Under the pieces are notes generated by a model. It saw only the letters and a list, made by a program, of their open reading frames with translations, made no database searches and had not been told where the DNA came from. Source: Dysgonamonadaceae bacterium (lineage in GTDB: Bacteria > Bacteroidota > Bacteroidia > Bacteroidales > Azobacteroidaceae). From it: a stretch of 5,355 nucleotides of DNA. Positions 1 through 5,355 of the stretch are shown piece by piece (position 1 is the first letter of the stretch; the number at the start of each line of letters is the position of its first letter). The stretch lies in assembly GCA_031258895.1 (NCBI GenBank), contig JAIRMF010000133.1:1-5355 (forward strand), read 5' to 3'. The translations under genes were made by a program, and so were the position numbers.

Positions 1-472
1 CGTAAGGGCAGGTCGAAGTCGGCATGTCGAGAAGAGTAGTGGGAGCCATCTGTCCGCCGGTCATCCCGTAAATAGCGTTGTTGACAAATACAATCACTAT
101 GTTCTCCCCACGGTTGCAAGCGTGAATAGTCTCCGCCGTACCGATAGCCGCAAGATCACCATCACCCTGATAAGTGAAAACCATCTTGTCGGGATTCAAT
201 CGCTTCACCGCCGTAGCAACAGCCGGCGCGCGACCGTGAGCCGCCTCCTGCCAGTCAATGTCTATATAGTTATATGCAAACACAGCACAACCTACCGGAG
301 CAATACCAACAGTGTTCTCCTCAATGCCCATCTCGTCTATAACCTCGGCGATAAGCTGGTGGATCACACCATGACTGCAACCCGGACAATAATGCATCTG
401 CGCGTCAAGCATCAAACGCGGACGTCCGTAAACAAGGTTCTCAACCTTTATGATTTCTTCTGATTCCATCAT
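1..472 (-). CDS. 2-oxoacid:ferredoxin oxidoreductase, beta (TPP-binding) subunit, 3' part cut by window edge
   Basis: The visible N-terminal 156-157 residues belong to the thiamine-pyrophosphate subunit of a cytoplasmic 2-oxoacid:ferredoxin oxidoreductase (2-oxoglutarate or branched-chain 2-oxoacid type, KorB/VorA-like). These enzymes oxidatively decarboxylate a 2-oxoacid to its acyl-CoA and reduce ferredoxin. Numbered from the ATG at 469-467, the sequence shows the HYCPGCSHG cysteine motif (residues 26-34), PVGCAVFAYNY (58-68), HGRAPAVATAVK (78-89), the TPP signature GDGD (102-105) with NNAIYGMTGGQMAPTT (130-145), and TCPY just before the edge. Two ATGs in frame (472-470 and 469-467) follow a GGAGGG; either could start the gene. 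About 100 residues should lie beyond the edge, judged from the family length of roughly 250. No alpha-subunit gene precedes it: the divergent protease gene does, so this gene appears to lead its transcript. Substrate specificity cannot be settled from this part. Confidence 0.9.
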   Translation of the reverse strand, partial: MMESEEIIKVENLVYGRPRLMLDAQMHYCPGCSHGVIHQLIAEVIDEMGIEENTVGIAPVGCAVFAYNYIDIDWQEAAHGRAPAVATAVKRLNPDKMVFTYQGDGDLAAIGTAETIHACNRGENIVIVFVNNAIYGMTGGQMAPTTLLDMPTSTCPY

Positions 473-493
473 CCCTCCATAAAAAACAGAGCG

Positions 494-524
494 CAAAATT
501 ACGGCAATTTTTTTACTTGCACAA
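494..524 (-). promoter_or_regulatory. Putative Bacteroidota-type promoter for the oxidoreductase beta-subunit gene
   Basis: Read on the minus strand, TAATTTTG (501-494) matches the -7 consensus TAnnTTTG of the Bacteroidota primary sigma factor. A TTG (524-522) lies 20 bases upstream as a partial -33 element. Transcription would start a few to ten bases downstream, near 484-490, giving a leader of only about 12-20 nt before the ATGs. The match is seen in the sequence; activity is inferred. Confidence 0.5.
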
Positions 525-612
525 TTTTTAAGAACGCCGGGAAATACCAATACCCAATTCAAGCCGTCAATCGCCGGAACTTTCCCTCCAATGATTGTTC
601 CAAGCAGTGTTT

Positions 613-643
613 TTTGCCATAAAAAATAAATTGTGTACCTTTG
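613..643 (+). promoter_or_regulatory. Putative Bacteroidota-type promoter for the M6 protease gene
   Basis: TTTG at 613-616 and TACCTTTG at 636-643 are separated by 19 bases, a full match to the Bacteroidota -33/-7 pattern TTTG-N(19-21)-TAnnTTTG. Transcription would start around 647-653. That leaves about 45 nt of A-rich leader before the ATG at 696, but only about 15 nt before the alternative ATG at 666. No second promoter of this type is evident before the downstream glucanotransferase gene, so this one may drive both. Confidence 0.6.
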
Positions 644-695
644 GCATCCCTCAGGCAATTAATCTATGGTACATACCTCTCAACAAACCAAAATT

Positions 696-2534
696 ATGAA
701 ACGGCTAAATATACTGCTGTCTGTTCTGTTTTTTATGCCGGTCTTGGTAAAGGCTGTGCCGGCCCGGCCAACACTTGTCGACCTGACTCAACCCGACGGA
801 CGCACAGTTCAGGTTTATATTCGGGGCGATGAAAAAATACGATGGCTGGAATCGCCCGACGGATATTCACTGCTATACGGTGAAGATAATTTCATAGTTT
901 ATGCTGTCGCCGACGAAAACGGCGATATGATACCGTCCGATATTGTGTACAGCGACGCCTCTCTACGCTCTTCAACAGAAGAAGCAGGAAATATACCGAA
1001 AAAACTGAAGTTCAGTTCCAAACAAATAAGCGAAAAACATCTGGCCTGGGACAAACATCACCCGAAGCGCGAATCAACAAAAAACCTTTCATCACTCAGG
1101 CAATCAAATGCGAAAACCCGTGCGTTATGCGTCCTGATGGAATTCCCCGACAAAAAGTTCAAAAAAGGAAAACAAGATTTCGAAGCCCTTATGAATCAGT
1201 CGGGATATAGTGCATCCGGCGCGAAAGGCAGCGTTCACGACTTTTTTATTGAAGATTCATACGGACAGGTAGACCTCGAAATTACAGTGCTCGGACCTTT
1301 TACCGCCGACCATAACATGGAATATTACGGCAAGGATTCGGGAGGGGTGGGACAGGATGCCAGGCCCCGTGAACTTGCCGAAGAGGCAGCATACACTGTT
1401 CATGAGTATCTTGGTACGGACATATCGGTTTTCGATAATGACGGCAACGGTTTTATTGATGCTTTCCATGTCATTTATGCGGGATACGGCCAGGAAGGAG
1501 GAGGTGAAACGAATACGATTTGGGCGCATGAGGCCTGGTTCTTGTGGGACTTGGTTCTCGGTTCGGTAAAATTAAGCAACTACTCCTGTTCGCCTGAACT
1601 CCATAGCAACAAAGGCGAACAGATCACCAACATCGGTGTAATATGTCACGAGATGGGACATATCCTGGGCTCCCCCGACTTTTACGATACGGACGGCGGA
1701 AATGACGAATATGTCGGAACGGGCAAATGGGATTTGATGGCGAACGGCTCATGGAATGGAAATGGTACCTCGCCTGCAAATACCAATATGTACCAAAAAA
1801 TCGCCAATGGCTGGGTAACTCCGGTCGAACTCACTGAAACTTCCACCGTCACCGGCATGGATAATTCTGCCGAACATCCGGTTGCTTTTAAGATAAGTAC
1901 TCCTGTCGACGGAGATTATTTCATACTCGAAAACCGTCAGCAAAAGAACTTTGACTCATACGTTCCCGGACATGGACTGCTGATTTATCACGTAAGCCTC
2001 ACCAAACAGGACATTTTTTACAATACGGTAAACAACTCCCATCCGCAAAAAATGTATCCTGTCTGTGCCTCTGCAAGTGGGAACCCGGGCAACGGATCAT
2101 CAACATACGGAAACATTAATTCGATGGGCTGCCCATTCCCCGGGTCTACCGGAAAAACATCTTTTACCAACGAAACAACACCATCCTTAGTCGCCTGGAA
2201 CGGACAAAATGCAAACGGCAAAATCACGGGAATAACCGAAATTGACGGTAAGATTTCATTTAATTTCACACTAACGGGCAATGATATTCAACAACTCGCA
2301 GGGAATAGGGCGATCGTCTTCCCAAATCCTGTTTCAAGGGGCGAATATATTACCGTTCATACTGAAACGGAACGATCGATCCTGTCCGTCTTTTCAATTT
2401 ACGGCGAAAAAATCAGTGAAGAAACAGTCGACAGCGGATTGATCCGAAAAAGAATCGACATGCTCCCCGGCATCTATCTTATCAAACTTTCCGAAAACGG
2501 TAAACCGGCAGTCTTCAAGCTCACCGTAAAATAG
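696..2534 (+). CDS. Secreted M6-family metalloprotease with T9SS type A sorting domain
   Basis: A 612-residue zinc endopeptidase of the immune-inhibitor-A type (M6), predicted to be exported and then moved across the outer membrane by the type IX system. I chose the ATG at 696 over the in-frame one at 666 because it starts directly at a signal peptide: MKRLN, a hydrophobic core, and a likely cut after VKA (residue 20). An N-terminal pro-region typical of M6 follows (PDGRTVQVYIRGDE, then WLESPDGYSLLYG). The catalytic domain begins near residue 140 (TRALCVLMEFPD). A Ca-site-like DNDGNGFID lies at 247-255, the zinc motif HEMGHILGSPD at 318-328 (H318, H322, probable third ligand D328, catalytic E319), and a Met-turn-like WDLMANGSW at 345-353. 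The last ~75 residues (VFPNPVSRGEY near 541, ending GIYLIKLSENG...FKLTVK) are a T9SS type A sorting domain, normally removed or replaced by a lipid anchor. All key residues are present and the gene looks intact. Its TAG abuts the next ATG. The substrate is unknown. Confidence 0.93.
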   Translation: MKRLNILLSVLFFMPVLVKAVPARPTLVDLTQPDGRTVQVYIRGDEKIRWLESPDGYSLLYGEDNFIVYAVADENGDMIPSDIVYSDASLRSSTEEAGNIPKKLKFSSKQISEKHLAWDKHHPKRESTKNLSSLRQSNAKTRALCVLMEFPDKKFKKGKQDFEALMNQSGYSASGAKGSVHDFFIEDSYGQVDLEITVLGPFTADHNMEYYGKDSGGVGQDARPRELAEEAAYTVHEYLGTDISVFDNDGNGFIDAFHVIYAGYGQEGGGETNTIWAHEAWFLWDLVLGSVKLSNYSCSPELHSNKGEQITNIGVICHEMGHILGSPDFYDTDGGNDEYVGTGKWDLMANGSWNGNGTSPANTNMYQKIANGWVTPVELTETSTVTGMDNSAEHPVAFKISTPVDGDYFILENRQQKNFDSYVPGHGLLIYHVSLTKQDIFYNTVNNSHPQKMYPVCASASGNPGNGSSTYGNINSMGCPFPGSTGKTSFTNETTPSLVAWNGQNANGKITGITEIDGKISFNFTLTGNDIQQLAGNRAIVFPNPVSRGEYITVHTETERSILSVFSIYGEKISEETVDSGLIRKRIDMLPGIYLIKLSENGKPAVFKLTVK

Positions 2535-4643
2535 ATGAACATAAAACTTATGCAATGCTGGTTTCCTCGCCCTAAAAAGAAGCGAGAGAGGAAGCCTTCG
2601 GGGGGAAAACAAAATTATGAGATAAGGGTATCTGCAGCAGGGGTTAAACCGTCGGAAGTTATTGTCATTACCGGGAATCAGGAAGTACTCGGCAATTGGA
2701 ATCCCGAAGCGTCGCCGAGGATGGACGACGGACGTTTCCCTGTCTGGACGGTGGAGATAGATGCTTTAAGACTCCATGGTACTGTTGAATACAAATTTTG
2801 CATAGTTGACGCCGAAACAGGGAGACTTATCTACTGGGAGGAGGGTGAAAACCGGATTTTGCCCGTTGTACCACACTTAAAATCAACAGTTGTCATTGAA
2901 TCCGTACCCGAATTGAGGATTAAACCGCTGTTTCCCCGTGTAGCCGGCACTGTCATTCCTGTTTTCTCGCTTCGCACCGAAACGAGCTTCGGCGTCGGCG
3001 ATTTTGGGGATCTTATGCAGTGTATCGACTGGCTGCAACTCACCTCACAACGAATATTGCAGCTGTTGCCGATCAACGACACGACCCAAACTCATACGTG
3101 GACCGATTCGTATCCGTATAATGCCGTATCTGTTTTCGCTCTCCACCCGCTTTACTTAAATCTCACGAAACTCGGACGACTGAAGGACGCCGCAAGACGA
3201 TCATTTTACAGAAAAAAGCAAAAAGAGTTGAATGCACTACCAAAACTTGATTACGAGCAGGTAGATCGTTACAAATGGCAATTCTTTCGTGAAATTTTTA
3301 TTCAGGACGGCGCGAAAACTATTCAAACGGACGAATACAGACTATTTTACGGCAACAACAAACAATGGCTCGACCGGTACGCAAAATTCTCTTCGATGCG
3401 CGACGGAGAGAGAGAGGAACTTTACTGCTACCTTCAATTTCATCTCCACCGGCAACTCACTGAGGCCGTCAGGTACGCTCACTCCAGAGGCATAGCGTTG
3501 AAGGGCGATATTCCTATCGGGGTCAACCGGTTTGGCATAGATGTGGCGGTAGAACCGCATCTTTTCAACATGCAATTCCAGACCGGCGCACCGCCTGACG
3601 ACTTTTCGGACAGCGGGCAAAACTGGGGTTTCCCGACCTTCAACTGGGAGGCCATCGAAAAACAGGATTTCCGATGGTGGAAGGATCGTCTCTTGAAGAT
3701 GTCGGAATACTTTGACGCTTGCCGCATAGACCACATACTTGGATTTTTCAGGATATGGGAAATACCCTGTCAATACGAGCTCGGACTGTTCGGACACTTC
3801 TATCCCGCTATTCCATATTCGGTCGATGAAATTCGTGGCGCAGGATTCCCGTTCGATCCCGAACAACATGCCACACTGCGCAAGACCGATAGGACGGGGG
3901 AATTCCTTTTCGTTCCCGACCATCGCCAAAAACAATTTTACCACCCAGCCATAAACGCACGGCAATCAGTCGCGTACCGTCGCCTTGACGATATTCGGAG
4001 GAACATATTCGACCAACTTTTTGATGAATACTTCTACCGTCGCAACATGGAACTTTGGCGGGAAAAGGGTTACGAACGATTACAGATTCTCATCGACTCT
4101 GCTCACATGTTTGTTTGCGGCGAAGATCTCGGCATGATTCCATCCTGTGTGCCGTCGGTAATGAGCGATTTGGAGATTTTGAGTCTTGAAATCGAAAGAA
4201 TGTCGAAGGAGTACGGGCGGGAGTTTACCGATTTGGACAAACTTCCACGTCTGTCTGTCTGTACGACTTCGACTCATGACATGGATACGGTACGGCTTTG
4301 GTGGGAAGGTAATCCCGAGCAGGCAGGGCGCTATTACCGTGAGGTATTGAACGGTGAGGGACGGCAGCCGGCGGAATGTACTGCGGAGCTGTGTGAACAA
4401 ATCATCGTCAGACATCTGAATACTAACTCCATGTTTGCCGTTTTCCCTCTTGAAGACTGGTTGTCGACGGACTCTGACCTTCGCCGTGCCGATGCAACTG
4501 AGGAGCGGATAAATGTACCTTCCGATCCTCGGCATTATTGGCGTTACCGGATGCACCTCACGTTTCGGGATCTGATAAGGGCGGAAAAGTTTACCGGTAA
4601 GATAAGGAGGCTTGTCATTGACTCCGGAAGGCATATCTCATAG
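2535..4643 (+). CDS. malQ: 4-alpha-glucanotransferase (GH77, DPE2-like) with one N-terminal CBM20-like domain
   Basis: A cytoplasmic 702-residue disproportionating enzyme that transfers alpha-1,4-glucan chains between maltodextrins or onto glycogen. Residues 27-125 form a CBM20-like starch-binding domain (VIVITGNQEVLGNWNPE at 42-58, EYKFCIVD at 85-92). GH77 starts near 138 (IPVFSLRTETSFGVGDFGDL, LLPINDT, TDSYPYN). GAPPDDF (351-357) and NWGFP (363-367) are conserved. The three catalytic acids are visible: nucleophile D399 in CRIDHILGF, acid/base E530 in CGEDLGMIP, and stabiliser D582 in STHDMDT. D399 to E530 is 131 residues, against 47 in Thermus amylomaltase (D293, E340), so the DPE2-type insert is present. 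Bacteroidales relatives, as I recall them, are about 890 residues with two CBM20 domains. Here the first is absent and the N-terminus is a basic stretch (PRPKKKRERK, 11-20). The ATG directly follows the protease TAG with no clear ribosome site, so translational coupling is likely. M6 (2550) is an alternative start. Confidence 0.93.
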   Translation: MNIKLMQCWFPRPKKKRERKPSGGKQNYEIRVSAAGVKPSEVIVITGNQEVLGNWNPEASPRMDDGRFPVWTVEIDALRLHGTVEYKFCIVDAETGRLIYWEEGENRILPVVPHLKSTVVIESVPELRIKPLFPRVAGTVIPVFSLRTETSFGVGDFGDLMQCIDWLQLTSQRILQLLPINDTTQTHTWTDSYPYNAVSVFALHPLYLNLTKLGRLKDAARRSFYRKKQKELNALPKLDYEQVDRYKWQFFREIFIQDGAKTIQTDEYRLFYGNNKQWLDRYAKFSSMRDGEREELYCYLQFHLHRQLTEAVRYAHSRGIALKGDIPIGVNRFGIDVAVEPHLFNMQFQTGAPPDDFSDSGQNWGFPTFNWEAIEKQDFRWWKDRLLKMSEYFDACRIDHILGFFRIWEIPCQYELGLFGHFYPAIPYSVDEIRGAGFPFDPEQHATLRKTDRTGEFLFVPDHRQKQFYHPAINARQSVAYRRLDDIRRNIFDQLFDEYFYRRNMELWREKGYERLQILIDSAHMFVCGEDLGMIPSCVPSVMSDLEILSLEIERMSKEYGREFTDLDKLPRLSVCTTSTHDMDTVRLWWEGNPEQAGRYYREVLNGEGRQPAECTAELCEQIIVRHLNTNSMFAVFPLEDWLSTDSDLRRADATEERINVPSDPRHYWRYRMHLTFRDLIRAEKFTGKIRRLVIDSGRHIS

Positions 4644-4664
4644 CCATTTTGTCTGTCCGGCAGT

Positions 4665-5355
4665 TTAACCCATACGGCTTATATTTCTGAGTTTCACCTC
4701 GTCGAGCACTTTTATTTTTCGGCCATCCAGAACGATCACTTTTTCCTCCACGAAGTTGGATAGTATCCGGATGGCGTTTGGGGTTGTCATGTTTGACAGA
4801 TTGGCCAGGTCTTCCCGTGCGAGATAGATATTTATTGTTCTGTCATCCTCCAGTCCATGGCTGTCGATGAGGAAGACGAGCGATTCGGCTAATCGTCCGC
4901 GTAGATGCTTTTGGGTCAGGTTGACTGTTCTTTCTTCGGCTATTCCGAGGTCTATTGAGAGCTGTTTGATGAAGAACCGGCAAAGTTTGAAATTATTCTG
5001 CAGCAGCTCCACCAGCACCGTCATAGGCAGGAGGCAGACGGTGGAGGGTTCGAATGCGGCGGCGGTTGTGAGGTAGTTTTCGCCTGCGAAATATGCTCGG
5101 TAGGCGAAATACTGTACGGGCTTTACTATTCGGATAATCTGGTTACGTTTGCCGACGCCTTTCTTGAATATTTTCACTTTTCCGCTGATGAGGCACATCA
5201 GATTTGTCGGGTGGTCTCCGATGGAATAGACGATTTCGTTTTTACGGAACTGTTGTATTGATGTGTGTTGTCGGAGGTGTTCCCGTTCTTTTTCGTTCAG
5301 CAGACGCCAGACGTCGGCTATATTGGTTGACAAATCAAACGCATGTTCTTCCGGG
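4665..5355 (-). CDS. Crp/Fnr-family transcriptional regulator, 5' end beyond window
   Basis: A homodimer-type DNA-binding regulator with an N-terminal cyclic-nucleotide-binding-like beta barrel and a C-terminal winged helix. Numbering from the TTG at 5333, the barrel covers about residues 25-115 (FRKNEIVYSIGDHPTNLMCLISGKVK split across 29-54), the dimer helix about 116-145, and the helix-turn-helix about 170-200 (LAREDLANLSNMTT at 171-184, then NAIRILSNFVEEKVI), followed by the wing LDGRKIKVL. The TTG is probably not the true start: the frame stays open to the window edge, encoding PEEHAFD just before it, so the ATG most likely lies outside. The cassette YFAYRAYFAGENYLTTAA (75-92) lacks the R-S pair used by E. 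coli CRP to hold cAMP phosphate, so another effector or none is likely. No Fnr-type cysteine cluster is seen in the visible part. It converges on the glucanotransferase gene with a 21-nt gap. Regulon unknown. Confidence 0.88.
   Translation of the reverse strand, partial: PEEHAFDLSTNIADVWRLLNEKEREHLRQHTSIQQFRKNEIVYSIGDHPTNLMCLISGKVKIFKKGVGKRNQIIRIVKPVQYFAYRAYFAGENYLTTAAAFEPSTVCLLPMTVLVELLQNNFKLCRFFIKQLSIDLGIAEERTVNLTQKHLRGRLAESLVFLIDSHGLEDDRTINIYLAREDLANLSNMTTPNAIRILSNFVEEKVIVLDGRKIKVLDEVKLRNISRMG

Noticed and set aside
122..463. 113-residue plus-strand frame at the left end
   Set aside because: It overlaps the oxidoreductase beta-subunit gene on the minus strand, whose TPP motifs are unambiguous; the plus-strand product is low in recognisable structure.
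560..622. Short minus-strand frame starting MAKNTAWNN in the divergent spacer
   Set aside because: Seventeen codons with no motif or leader support; not distinguishable from chance.
615..646. Inverted repeat TGCCA / TGGCA flanking the protease promoter
   Set aside because: Five-base arms separated by 22 bases are expected by chance, and the arms overlap the -33 and -7 elements.
641..832. 63-residue plus-strand frame overlapping the protease start
   Set aside because: It begins at the promoter-like element and runs out of frame through the signal-peptide region; no evidence of coding.
3342..3965. 207-residue open frame antisense to the glucanotransferase gene
   Set aside because: It lies wholly opposite a well supported catalytic domain, shows no recognisable motifs and has no promoter or leader; best explained as a codon-bias shadow.
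4080..4634. 184-residue open frame antisense to the 3' end of the glucanotransferase gene
   Set aside because: No domain features, and the opposite strand encodes conserved GH77 residues including E530 and D582.
4630..4650. Possible terminator hairpin at the end of the glucanotransferase gene (GGC..TAT / ATA..GCC, then ATTTT)
   Set aside because: Only six pairs with a bulge, a three-base loop and a four-base T run, overlapping the stop codon; too weak to call.

Overview
The window looks like a chromosomal segment from a member of the Bacteroidota, probably the order Bacteroidales. Four things point there: promoter-like sequences of the TTTG / TAnnTTTG type upstream of two genes, A-rich leaders without clear Shine-Dalgarno sites, a type IX secretion (T9SS) C-terminal sorting domain on a protease, and DPE2-type GH77 and Crp-like proteins of a style I associate with that order. 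The T9SS domain suggests a lineage that keeps this secretion system (Porphyromonas-, Tannerella- or Prevotella-like, among others). The exact genus cannot be read from the sequence.

Layout from left to right. Positions 1-472, minus strand: the N-terminal 156-157 residues of a thiamine-pyrophosphate 2-oxoacid:ferredoxin oxidoreductase beta subunit, cut by the left window edge. Positions 473-695: a divergent intergenic region with one promoter-like element facing each way. Positions 696-2534, plus strand: a secreted M6-family metalloprotease with signal peptide, HExxHxxGxxD zinc site and T9SS sorting domain. Positions 2535-4643, plus strand: a 702-residue 4-alpha-glucanotransferase (GH77) with one N-terminal CBM20-like starch-binding domain. 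Its ATG touches the TAG of the protease gene and is in the same reading frame. Positions 4665-5355, minus strand and convergent: a Crp/Fnr-type regulator whose start lies beyond the right edge.

Functionally these are mostly separate jobs: central 2-oxoacid metabolism, extracellular proteolysis, intracellular maltodextrin/glycogen metabolism and transcription control. The protease and glucanotransferase genes abut and are probably co-transcribed, although one product is exported and the other should be cytoplasmic. I found no mobile element, CRISPR array, RNA gene or convincing new system. The most notable feature is the protease/glucanotransferase junction, where the glucanotransferase appears to lack the first of the two CBM20 domains usual in its subfamily.
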